Positions 8,626-17,518 of a stretch of 64,000 bases of DNA are shown here, piece by piece. The position numbers and the translations under genes are program-made. The stretch spans positions 62,001 to 126,000 of the forward strand of contig NZ_JACSDI010000009.1 in the NCBI RefSeq assembly GCF_022410515.1, read 5' to 3'. Each line of letters opens with the position of its first letter. Position 1 is the first letter of the stretch. This DNA is from Shewanella cutis (GTDB lineage: Bacteria; Pseudomonadota; Gammaproteobacteria; Enterobacterales; Shewanellaceae). The notes under the pieces were generated by a model, which saw only the letters and a list, made by a program, of their open reading frames with translations, ran no database searches and was not told the origin of the DNA.

Positions 8626-10350
8626 ATGCGTACACTCATTTCGATACTGGTTGCCAATGCGCTATTTATGTCAGGCCAAGCCTTTGCCGCAGCCAATGAT
8701 ACCCAAGCAGACACCCAAAAAATGGCTGAGCTTAAACAACAGCTTACCGATATCACTGAACAACTCGATGAACTCAATAGTCGTGTCGATAAAACCGAGC
8801 GACACACGTCATTAGATCGCCTTGAAATTACGGGTGACTTTAGAACCAAAGCCCACTCGCTGCATTACCGAGATGTGGTTTGGAACCCTGCGATTAATGT
8901 CAATTTCAATGACTTTGGTGCCAAGGCCATGTCCGGCGTCTTTGGGATGCCAAACGATCCTAACTCGCCACTCGGAAAAATGATGCAAGCCAACCCAGAC
9001 CTTGCAGCCGCCTTCCAAAATGGCATGTTGCAGGGCGTGATGCCCTATGTACTCGCACCCAAAAGCGTACAGGACATAGATAACGATATTTTTTACACCA
9101 CTCGCCTACGATTAAATCTAAAAGCCAAGGTATGGGATAACGTCAGCTTTGCTGGTCGCCTGAGCATGTATAAAAACTGGGGCGACTCCACCGGCGTACA
9201 AGTATTTGATTCTTGGCGGTCATTCACTATGGATGGCACCAGCAGCGGCAACACCAGCGGTGACTGGTTGCGGGTCGAGCGCGCCTATTTCGACTGGAAA
9301 AATATCAATGGCTCAGAGTTTTACCTCTCTATTGGCCGCCGCCCATCCACCTACGGCCCACCAAGCCACTACCGCGAAAACGAACTGCGCGGCGGCACAC
9401 CTTCAGGCCATTTAGTCAACTTTAACTTTGACGGTGCCACCTTAGGCTACAACCTAAGCGAAATCACTGGCATTGAGGGGCAAGTGGTTCGCTTCTGTTA
9501 TGGCCAAGGCTTTGAATCCCAATGGGGTAATGGCGAAATGTTTGGCGATATCGTCACCAAAGATACTCACCTCGGCGGCTTTAATATCGATACCATCAAT
9601 GACGGCACTAACTTCCTGCAATTTACCCTGTTTGGTGCCAAAGACGTCAACGACGGCTTTAAGGGCACTATGGCTTTCCCCACCCAACTGGCGGGGATTT
9701 TTGCTCCCAACATGTACCAAGATTTGCAAAAGTTCGACAATTTTAACTTTGTCACCCGAGTGCAACCCAGCGGAGTTATCGGCGACATGTACCTCGGCGG
9801 CATTGGGTTTGCGCGTGAAGAAGCTAACGATATCAAATGGTTTGCCTCACTAGGTTGGACTCGCGCCGAGCCTAATGGCAATGCCGGTATGTTTGGCGGC
9901 ATGTTATCCGATGCCATATTTGAAGCAGAGTTAAATAGCACTGGCACTGAAATTATTATGGTGCCTAAGACCAGCGATGATATCGATACCAAAGACGGCT
10001 ATGGCATCTATGTGGGCATTCAAATTCCCGCCCCCTACGGCAAATTCGGTTTGGAATATAACTATGGTTCCGAATATTGGACGCCCTTTACCCAAGCCCA
10101 AGATGACCCTATCGGCAGCAAGTTAGCCACCCGTGGACACGTCGGCGAAGCTTATTACATCTTTGATATCAATCCAAAAATGTTTATCAAGCTGGCCGGA
10201 CTCTACTACGACTATGAATACACAGGCAGCGGTACGCCAGTGGGCGCCCCTCAAAAAATTGATGATGTGTTAGCGGGCTCAGCCTACTCAATGCTGCCGG
10301 TAGTGGATAAGGCCTTTGATGTTAACGCCTCACTCACCATTAACTTCTAA
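8626..10350 (+). CDS. DUF3373-type outer-membrane beta-barrel protein
   Basis: A 574-residue protein with a signal peptide (residues 1-23, ending AFAAA), a short coiled coil (residues ~27-62, MAELKQQLTDITEQLDELNSR) and then a long stretch of amphipathic beta strands ending in ASLTINF with terminal Phe, an outer-membrane barrel signature. The arrangement resembles porins of the DUF3373 family next to multiheme cytochrome genes. It lacks the N-terminal CxxC of MtrB. GGGAG at 8613-8617 is the ribosome-binding site. It sits between the monoheme cytochrome and the octaheme reductase genes, so a role in substrate passage or electron transfer across the outer membrane is possible but unproven. Confidence 0.7.
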   Translation: MRTLISILVANALFMSGQAFAAANDTQADTQKMAELKQQLTDITEQLDELNSRVDKTERHTSLDRLEITGDFRTKAHSLHYRDVVWNPAINVNFNDFGAKAMSGVFGMPNDPNSPLGKMMQANPDLAAAFQNGMLQGVMPYVLAPKSVQDIDNDIFYTTRLRLNLKAKVWDNVSFAGRLSMYKNWGDSTGVQVFDSWRSFTMDGTSSGNTSGDWLRVERAYFDWKNINGSEFYLSIGRRPSTYGPPSHYRENELRGGTPSGHLVNFNFDGATLGYNLSEITGIEGQVVRFCYGQGFESQWGNGEMFGDIVTKDTHLGGFNIDTINDGTNFLQFTLFGAKDVNDGFKGTMAFPTQLAGIFAPNMYQDLQKFDNFNFVTRVQPSGVIGDMYLGGIGFAREEANDIKWFASLGWTRAEPNGNAGMFGGMLSDAIFEAELNSTGTEIIMVPKTSDDIDTKDGYGIYVGIQIPAPYGKFGLEYNYGSEYWTPFTQAQDDPIGSKLATRGHVGEAYYIFDINPKMFIKLAGLYYDYEYTGSGTPVGAPQKIDDVLAGSAYSMLPVVDKAFDVNASLTINF

Positions 10351-10399
10351 CCTAGACGCCATTCAGCCCCTGGCATAGCCGGGGGCAGGAGTACCAAAA

Positions 10400-11785
10400 A
10401 TGAAACAACTTCTCTTGATCGCCTTAGCGGGTATGGCACTGCAAGCGCAAGCCGCCAATCCTCATAAAGACGTGCTCAAAGGGCCCTTCACCACAGGTTC
10501 AGAGGTGACAACTCAGTGCTTAACCTGCCACGAAGAACAAGCCACAGATATGATGAAAACCTCCCACTGGACATGGGAGTTAGAACAAAAGCTACCCGAT
10601 AGAACCGTGGTTCGGGGTAAGAAAAATAGTATTAATAACTTCTGTGTCGCCATATCCAGCAACGAGCCTCGCTGTACTAGCTGTCACGCTGGCTATGGCT
10701 GGAAGGACAATACCTTTGACTTTAAAGATAAAACTAAAGTTGACTGCCTAATTTGTCACGACACTACTGGCACCTATGTAAAAGATCCTGCGGGCGCAGG
10801 CGAACCAATGGCTAAGCTCGATCTAGCGAAGATAGCCCAAAATGTCGGAGCGCCTGTGCGGGATAACTGCGGTAGCTGCCACTTCTACGGCGGCGGTGGT
10901 GATGCGGTCAAGCACGGCGATCTCGACTCTTCAATGGCCTATCCCGATAAAGCAACCGATGTACACATGGATAGTGACGGCAATAACTTTCAATGCCAAA
11001 ACTGCCATACCACTGAAAAACATCAAATATCAGGTAATGCGATGGGCGTATCACCAGGCGGTATCGACCATATTGGTTGTGAAAACTGCCACGATAGCGC
11101 GCCGCACAGCAACAAAAAGCTCAATACCCATACCGCCACCGTGGCTTGCCAAACCTGCCATATTCCCTTCTTCGCTAAGAATGAACCCACCAAGATGCAC
11201 TGGGATTGGTCAACCGCAGGGGATGATAAGCCTGAAACCGTAGATCAATATGGTAAACACACCTATCAGAAGAAAAAGGGTGACTTTGTATGGGAAAAAA
11301 TGGTTAAGCCCCAGTACGCTTGGTACAACGGCACGGCTAACGCTTATATGGCTGGGGACAAAATGGACCCGAATGTCGTCACTAAACTGACCTACCCCAT
11401 GGGCGACATTAACGATGCCAAAGCCAAAATTTATCCCTTTAAGGTCCATACTGGTAAGCAAATTTACGATAAAAAGCTCAACATTTTTATCACGCCAAAA
11501 ACCTATGGCAAAGGCGGATATTGGAGCGAGTTTGATTGGAATTTAGCGGCGAAACTGGGTATGGAAGCTAACCCAACTATGTTGGAAAAAGGCATCAAAT
11601 ACAGCGGTGAATATGACTTTGCAGCCACAGAAATGTGGTGGCGGATCAACCACATGGTGTCACCTAAAGAGCAAGCCCTTAACTGTAATGATTGTCACAA
11701 CAAAGGCACTCGCCTCGATTGGCAAGCCTTGGGCTATCAAGGCGACCCAATGAAAAACAAGCAAGGCCCTAAACATAAGCAATAA
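10400..11785 (+). CDS. otr: Octaheme tetrathionate reductase
   Basis: A 461-residue periplasmic multiheme enzyme with a signal peptide (residues 1-18, ending AQA). I count eight CxxCH motifs, in order CLTCH, CTSCH, CLICH, CGSCH, CQNCH, CENCH, CQTCH and CNDCH, matching the heme number of Shewanella octaheme tetrathionate reductase (OTR). The length and the HxxW-rich C-terminal half also agree. OTR reduces tetrathionate and, in vitro, nitrite and hydroxylamine; its active-site heme is lysine-ligated. An AGGAG ribosome-binding site precedes the start. It ends the cluster with the monoheme cytochrome and the barrel protein, and a strong terminator follows. Confidence 0.88.
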   Translation: MKQLLLIALAGMALQAQAANPHKDVLKGPFTTGSEVTTQCLTCHEEQATDMMKTSHWTWELEQKLPDRTVVRGKKNSINNFCVAISSNEPRCTSCHAGYGWKDNTFDFKDKTKVDCLICHDTTGTYVKDPAGAGEPMAKLDLAKIAQNVGAPVRDNCGSCHFYGGGGDAVKHGDLDSSMAYPDKATDVHMDSDGNNFQCQNCHTTEKHQISGNAMGVSPGGIDHIGCENCHDSAPHSNKKLNTHTATVACQTCHIPFFAKNEPTKMHWDWSTAGDDKPETVDQYGKHTYQKKKGDFVWEKMVKPQYAWYNGTANAYMAGDKMDPNVVTKLTYPMGDINDAKAKIYPFKVHTGKQIYDKKLNIFITPKTYGKGGYWSEFDWNLAAKLGMEANPTMLEKGIKYSGEYDFAATEMWWRINHMVSPKEQALNCNDCHNKGTRLDWQALGYQGDPMKNKQGPKHKQ

Positions 11786-11848
11786 CCCTATTGACTCGCC
11801 TGAAGCCTAATCGAGGTCAAGGCGAGTATCGCTCCCCTGCAAACCTTT

Positions 11849-11885
11849 GAGAGCTTAGTATCCGCTGGCTAAGCTCTCTTTTTTA
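11849..11885 (+). terminator. Rho-independent terminator of the otr cluster
   Basis: A 10-bp stem GAGAGCTTAG/CTAAGCTCTC (11849-11858 with 11869-11878) followed by seven T. Confidence 0.9.
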
Positions 11886-12006
11886 TCTCACAACCTAACC
11901 TCAATTCAGGTTAACAAATTGGGAAATGCAATCTACAAAATGAGTTAACCTCAACGTGTATTTTGCGATGATAGCAAGAAAAACTTACGCACCAGATGGC
12001 GATAAC

Positions 12007-13518
12007 TTACAAACCTGAAGCAAGAGTAAATTTGAAAAAATCTTCCGTAGCCAATGGCTTAGAGTAATAGTAACCTTGGATAAGTTTAACCCCTAATTCA
12101 CCTAAATACCCTTGCTGTTCAACCGTTTCCACCCCTTCCGCAATAACATGCAACTTAGACTCGTTTGCAAACGAAATAATGGCATCTAAGGTTTTGCCAT
12201 TAAAATTATGGGATTGACCAATGGTATCGACAAACATCTTATCTATCTTCAATGTACTGATCCCTAGATGCTGAACATAGCTAAAACAGCCATAACCCGT
12301 ACCTGCATCATCCAACTTAAGATCAATACCCAGCGCATAAATTTTATCGAGTGTCTGGCGAGCTAACGTCATATCCTTAATCGGGAGTCGCTCGGTGATT
12401 TCTAAGGATAACCTGTGGTGCCCCAGCATTCCTGATTCGACAATTTCTTGTAATTGATGATAAAAATCATCATTTTCAAGATGAGCAGGCACAATGTTGA
12501 TACTAAAAAATAACGGCGGGCATTGTCCCCCTAGCAGTTGAATATCATTAATGACCTTGTTCAACATACTCGTCGTCATGGGAAGAATGTGTCCCCTCGC
12601 TTCAGCAAAGGGAATAAACTGATTGGGTGGGATCATCCGATTATCATGCCGAAGCCAGCGCACCAGTACTTCTGCCCCCACAGGCATTCCCGTACTACTA
12701 TCGACAATAGGCTGATAATAGGGAATAAACTCCCCCCGCTGAATGCCCCGCTTTATTTGACTATCAAGGGAAATTTGATGGTTGTTCCAGCGCCAATACA
12801 CTAAACACGCCAACAAACCAAAGACAATCCCGGTTGCTACACTGACCCGCCAACCTAGCTGTGAATATTGTTCAAGGAAAACACGATTCCCCGATAGCTC
12901 AAAGGTCGCATGGTAGTAGGGATTTTGTTCTTTAACAACATGGTAAACCACAGGTTCATCAGCAAAATTATCAAATCCAAACTCAATATAAGGATCTGAA
13001 TCTAAGCTCACCTTGTACTCAAGACATCGCTCGCAATCCACCGGAACAAAATACCTCGGCCTAAGGGGAGTGATACTGGCAATGTAATCAATCCCCTCCA
13101 TGTGACGCATTAAAAACAATTCGTGACTTGTCTGAGTATTATGGCTTGCCACCGCAATACTTAAATTCTCTCTCACCTTATGGGCTTTCAATGCCGTTAA
13201 ATCATGGGGTATTACGCCAGACTGACAGAGCACTTTGTTATCTTTATAAATCGCCAGCCAGCGGACAAAGCTGGAATCAAAGGTTTTCTGTTTCAATAGG
13301 CTTTCTAATTCTGCGGTACAAGTCACACCTGGGTCTAAGCGCGGCATTTCAAGTATTTGTTCTGCTGACTCAGTAATATACATCTGAAATTTACTTGCAA
13401 GCATCTCAGAATCACGCGCGATAACGCTATTAGCAATGATGCGATCCACGCCCTTCACCAGCGCCAATCCGAGTGCAAACACGACGAGAAAAATGATGAC
13501 GTACTTTATTTTGCCCAT
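12007..13518 (-). CDS. CSS-motif sensor EAL-domain c-di-GMP phosphodiesterase
   Basis: A 503-residue inner-membrane protein. TM1 is at residues ~5-23, a periplasmic CSS-type sensor domain follows (~25-235, with Cys at TCTAELESLL, VLCQSG and DCERC, the kind of cysteines implicated in redox sensing by this family), TM2 near 235-255, then a cytoplasmic EAL domain to the C terminus. The catalytic set looks complete: E in EVLVRWL (EVL for EAL), N in SINIVP, E in LEITER, DDAGTG, the K in LKIDK, and E in IAEGVET. It should hydrolyse c-di-GMP to pGpG. It is divergent from the giant-adhesin secretion operon with a 263-bp spacer, suggesting but not proving control of surface attachment. Confidence 0.9.
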   Translation of the reverse strand: MGKIKYVIIFLVVFALGLALVKGVDRIIANSVIARDSEMLASKFQMYITESAEQILEMPRLDPGVTCTAELESLLKQKTFDSSFVRWLAIYKDNKVLCQSGVIPHDLTALKAHKVRENLSIAVASHNTQTSHELFLMRHMEGIDYIASITPLRPRYFVPVDCERCLEYKVSLDSDPYIEFGFDNFADEPVVYHVVKEQNPYYHATFELSGNRVFLEQYSQLGWRVSVATGIVFGLLACLVYWRWNNHQISLDSQIKRGIQRGEFIPYYQPIVDSSTGMPVGAEVLVRWLRHDNRMIPPNQFIPFAEARGHILPMTTSMLNKVINDIQLLGGQCPPLFFSINIVPAHLENDDFYHQLQEIVESGMLGHHRLSLEITERLPIKDMTLARQTLDKIYALGIDLKLDDAGTGYGCFSYVQHLGISTLKIDKMFVDTIGQSHNFNGKTLDAIISFANESKLHVIAEGVETVEQQGYLGELGVKLIQGYYYSKPLATEDFFKFTLASGL

Positions 13519-13781
13519 GATTTACTCATACCTAACTATCGCCCCAAATAATGATTAAGCTGCCTTACAACACTGAAAACACCAGAACAGCAACTAACAC
13601 AAAATAAACATAACGTTAACACCAAGACAGAGTAAAAACATTAAAAGTTAAACTAAATAAGCAATAAAATTCATTTGCTTGGTGTTGTACACTACAAATT
13701 GTTAGTGATAGTGTTAATTAAGATGTTAATACGCTTTTTGATTTTCGTGATGAATGCAATGCTATTTAAGGTGTACGAAAC

Positions 13782-15431
13782 ATGATCGAGTCTTTACGTC
13801 TATTGGCACAACACAAATCATTTAACGAGCTTTTGCTTTCATCTACCCTCATTAATGTGCTGTCACTGGCATTACCATTCACTATGCTACAAATCTATGA
13901 CCGGATTTTACCCAATGAGGCCTATGGCACCGCCAGTGTGTTAGCGATTGGCGTTGGGATAGCAATACTTCTGGAACTGCTGCTGCGCTATACGCGCAGT
14001 TGGTTGCTTGCCCTTAATGCTTCAAACTATGAGCTACAAACCACCACTCAATTTGTCGACCGACTCATGAAGGCGGATTACCACCACGTTGAGCAATTAG
14101 GCTCAGGAAAAATACTCCACGGTATCACCAGCATTGCCACCATGCGGGAGATTTACTCAGGGCAAGCTGCGGTCGCCTTAATGGATTTTCCATTTGTTAT
14201 CATATTTTTAGCCTTAGTAGCCTATATTGGCGGGCCATTAGTCTTTATCCCAATACTGGTTTGGTGTGTCGCGGGCATTGGCGTGTGGCAAATGGGCAAA
14301 AAACTCTCCGTTGCCACCCGAGAACTCGCCATCAGTGACGATGAACGAACCCGCTTACTCATTTTAGTGCTGTCAGGCTTAACGACGGCAAAATCCCTAG
14401 CCTTGGAATCGCGAATTACTTCTGCCTACAAAAAAATCAACTACCAAAGGTTAGCGCAGCAAAATGAGGTTGATTGGCTATCATCCCAGTTACAAGAATG
14501 GATCCAAGGGGCTTCGCAGGCTACCACACTGGCTTTGGTGCTGATTGGCTGTTTTGAAGTCTTAAATGGCGATCTAACAACGGGGGGATTAGCGGCATGT
14601 TCAATCCTTGCTGGCAGAGCCGTGGCGCCCTTAAGTGCAATTGGCAGTTTAAAAGCGAAGTTTGTTACCGCTCAGTCTGCGATGCAAGATGTTAACGAAA
14701 TCATAGCCTCCCCTCCAGAGTCCTTGAATGGTTCTCAGGTTTACCACCAAAAATTACCTTCAGGCCCCATTCAATTTGAACAGGTATCAGCACAACAAAC
14801 GGGGGCAAAGCTTAAGCACATTAACCTGACAATACCCGCGGGCAGCCTTGTCACTGTAACCTCAAATCCACTCACACATGCCAGTTTATTGTTAAGTACC
14901 GTGGGCGGCTATCATCAGGTGACTGAAGGTGCCATCAAGATTGATTCTATCCCATTAACTGAACATGACCCGCTGGAGTATCGCCAATCCATTAGCTATG
15001 TGTCGCCATGGGCTACGTTATTTGCGGGCTCCATTTTGGATAATCTGACTCTGTTTCGCCATGAGCGGGAAGCCTATGCCATGGTTCTCGCAGACAAACT
15101 GGGCTTATCTGCCACGATTGCGCAGCTACCTGCGGGTTATCAAACCTTAGTGGGTAATAATGACAGCCAAATGCTTAATAAGGGGGCAATCAAGCTCATC
15201 GCCATTGTCAGAGCGCTTGCCCAATCCCCTTCGATACTCTTACTCGACGAACCTATGGTCTCCCTCGATGCAGACTCTCAGCAACGCTTACTCGCTTTGT
15301 TACTCGAACTCAAAAACCACATCACTCTGATTGTGGCCTCCTATTTTACGGAAATTGCAGCGATCAGTGACTATCGCATCCATATTTCATCACAAGGGGA
15401 TGCAACTATGTCGTCAAATGGGGAGCTTTAA
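13782..15431 (+). CDS. Type I secretion ABC exporter subunit 1, degenerate ATPase
   Basis: A 549-residue membrane exporter subunit: a transmembrane domain with about six helices (residues ~15-310) followed by a nucleotide-binding domain (~330-549). No peptidase-like N-terminal domain is present. The usual Walker A (GxxGxGKST) is replaced by a stretch reading TSNPLTHASLLL near residue 361, without glycines or Lys. LSGGQ is replaced by LNKGAIK, and the H-loop His is missing (LIVASYF), although Walker B LLLDEP is intact. It probably does not hydrolyse ATP and forms a heterodimer with the next gene's product. It is the first gene of a four-gene operon (2-bp gap to the next). Confidence 0.85.
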   Translation: MIESLRLLAQHKSFNELLLSSTLINVLSLALPFTMLQIYDRILPNEAYGTASVLAIGVGIAILLELLLRYTRSWLLALNASNYELQTTTQFVDRLMKADYHHVEQLGSGKILHGITSIATMREIYSGQAAVALMDFPFVIIFLALVAYIGGPLVFIPILVWCVAGIGVWQMGKKLSVATRELAISDDERTRLLILVLSGLTTAKSLALESRITSAYKKINYQRLAQQNEVDWLSSQLQEWIQGASQATTLALVLIGCFEVLNGDLTTGGLAACSILAGRAVAPLSAIGSLKAKFVTAQSAMQDVNEIIASPPESLNGSQVYHQKLPSGPIQFEQVSAQQTGAKLKHINLTIPAGSLVTVTSNPLTHASLLLSTVGGYHQVTEGAIKIDSIPLTEHDPLEYRQSISYVSPWATLFAGSILDNLTLFRHEREAYAMVLADKLGLSATIAQLPAGYQTLVGNNDSQMLNKGAIKLIAIVRALAQSPSILLLDEPMVSLDADSQQRLLALLLELKNHITLIVASYFTEIAAISDYRIHISSQGDATMSSNGEL

Positions 15432-15433
15432 CA

Positions 15434-17518
15434 ATGCATAACCAAGCGCAGTCTGTCCCAAACTTAAAATCCCTATTAGTCACACTATTTAATCAACTCG
15501 GACTTAATGCCCAAGCCAAGAATATTGAACGCAGCGCATTAGTGGATAATGCGAGTTATTTAGATGCGTATGTCTTATTTAAAAAACATCATGTTGTGGC
15601 CGATTTACGCTCACTTGATCCCGAGATGCTCAGCCATACAATCTATCCTTTCCTGATCCTACCTGAAGAGGGAGAGCCGCAGATAGGACGCCGCAACCAG
15701 CATACCTATGAGTATTTAGGCCCACACCAACAATGGCAGCCACTCACACTCCCTTCTGATGGAAAAGTATTTATTATTAATGGCCTGCCTTCTACCAATC
15801 AAAAAAGGAGTCGCTTTGCCAGCCAATTTAAGCAGCAAAAAAAGTGGTTCAAACCCGTTTTTTTATTAAGCCTCGTCGCCAGCTTAACCGGATTAGCGAT
15901 ACCGCTTTTTACCATGGCGGTATACGACAGAGTCATAGGAGGACAAGCCCCCGACATTTTACCTGGGATCGCAATTGGTGCTTTGCTTGCTTTAAGCATT
16001 TTTATTTCTAGCCGATTGCTGCGAGCCAAAGTGCTGGCCAGCGCAAGCAATAAATTGGCGCGGGATCTGTCAGCCGTATCCTTTAATCAACTCCTCAGTA
16101 TGCCGTTGATGATGTTATCCCGAGTTGGATTATCAAATCATTTGGCACGACTGCGTAACGCCGAAAAGGTGAGAGGATTATTGTCAGGCCCTAGCGGAGG
16201 TGGGCTGATTGATTTGCCCTTTACGATCGTGGCGCTTATTGCCATCACAGTTCTCAGTGGTTGGCTGGTATTAGTACCACTTTGTATGCTGATTCTGTTT
16301 TACCTAGTGATGAAAGCCCTAAACCGTTATACCCAAGCCGCCAGCCCAACCATCAGCAATGACTACCAAAACAGCCTCAATGAACTAGCCAAGAATGTAT
16401 TAGAGCTGAAAACCGCAGGGGAAACCGAAGGCTGGTACGCAGATTTTATCCGTCGTTGCCGCGAGCACTGCCGTCAACAATTTTTATATGCCAAACGTAA
16501 TGGGCTTAATGCTGCAGTTGCCCATGCCATGGGGCTAATGACGGCCTTAGTTACCGTGTTTTGTGGCATTTTTTTAGTGTTAAATCAAAGTATTTCACCC
16601 GGCGCTTTAATCGCCTGTGGAATGTTGATTTGGCGCATCACAGGCCCCGCCCAATTAGCCTTTTCTTCGGCGCCAAAAATTAACATGATAACCAGTACTG
16701 TCACTCAGTTTGATCGTTTTATGGAGGTGACGACCGAATTTAATCAACTCCGCCTCGATGGGCCTAACTTAAATAAAGCGCCTGCACTCAACTTTAAGCA
16801 TGTCACCCTTCGTTACAGCGCAGAAGCTGAACCAGCACTCTCTGGTGTCACATTTGATGTTGAAGCAGGAGAAACCGTCGCCATTATCGGCCCTAATGGC
16901 AGTGGTAAAAGCACCTTATTGCTGACAGCCATAGGCGTGATTGATACCCAAGCAGGCTTTGTCACTTTAGATGGCAAAAACCTGAAACAGTTTGACCCAG
17001 AAGCCTTACGCCAATGGGCCGCATTCAGCCCGACCCACACCGAACTACTGCCGGGATCGTTAGCAGATAACTTACGTCTGGCTAAACCCGATGCCACTGA
17101 TGAGGAGTTGTGCCAAGCACTGTATGAGGCAGGTGGAGACGCGTTAAAAGAAGTGCTCGGTGGCGATTTACATCGCAGTTTATCCGCACAGGGAGCCAAT
17201 ATGTTTTCGGTGGTAGGCAGTGGCTATATCAGCCTAGCTCGTGCCCTATTAAAAAAATCGCCTTTGCTTGTCATGGATGAACCCATCGCCAACCGTAATC
17301 CTTTTGCGAAAAAAACCTTTATCGAAACCTTAACCAAGTTAAAGGGCAAAACCACTATTTTATTTACTAGCCATGATCAAGAACTGATCCAACACGCGGA
17401 TAAGGTCGTTATCTTAGATAAAGGCTCTGTGGTTTATGCAGGCCCTATCCCAAACAAACCCGTAGCAGGCGATGAACACCAATCAATGGCTAGCATGGAG
17501 ACCACACACAATGAATGA
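15434..17518 (+). CDS. Type I secretion ABC exporter subunit 2, active-site ATPase
   Basis: A 694-residue exporter subunit. Residues ~1-135 form an extension in the position of the C39-like domain of LapB/HlyB transporters; it has no cysteine, so it is at most a non-catalytic docking domain. A six-helix membrane domain (~145-430) and a nucleotide-binding domain (~455-670) follow. Walker A GPNGSGKST near residue 487, Walker B LLVMDEP and H-loop FTSHD are intact, but the LSGGQ signature reads VVGSGYI. ATP hydrolysis presumably occurs here, paired with the degenerate subunit encoded just upstream. GGGAG at ~15420 is the ribosome-binding site. Its stop overlaps the start of the HlyD gene. Confidence 0.87.
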   Translation: MHNQAQSVPNLKSLLVTLFNQLGLNAQAKNIERSALVDNASYLDAYVLFKKHHVVADLRSLDPEMLSHTIYPFLILPEEGEPQIGRRNQHTYEYLGPHQQWQPLTLPSDGKVFIINGLPSTNQKRSRFASQFKQQKKWFKPVFLLSLVASLTGLAIPLFTMAVYDRVIGGQAPDILPGIAIGALLALSIFISSRLLRAKVLASASNKLARDLSAVSFNQLLSMPLMMLSRVGLSNHLARLRNAEKVRGLLSGPSGGGLIDLPFTIVALIAITVLSGWLVLVPLCMLILFYLVMKALNRYTQAASPTISNDYQNSLNELAKNVLELKTAGETEGWYADFIRRCREHCRQQFLYAKRNGLNAAVAHAMGLMTALVTVFCGIFLVLNQSISPGALIACGMLIWRITGPAQLAFSSAPKINMITSTVTQFDRFMEVTTEFNQLRLDGPNLNKAPALNFKHVTLRYSAEAEPALSGVTFDVEAGETVAIIGPNGSGKSTLLLTAIGVIDTQAGFVTLDGKNLKQFDPEALRQWAAFSPTHTELLPGSLADNLRLAKPDATDEELCQALYEAGGDALKEVLGGDLHRSLSAQGANMFSVVGSGYISLARALLKKSPLLVMDEPIANRNPFAKKTFIETLTKLKGKTTILFTSHDQELIQHADKVVILDKGSVVYAGPIPNKPVAGDEHQSMASMETTHNE

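Noticed and set aside
13519..13781. Sigma-54 or c-di-GMP riboswitch upstream of the secretion operon
   Set aside because: No GG-N10-GC element and no GEMM-like structure could be supported by eye.
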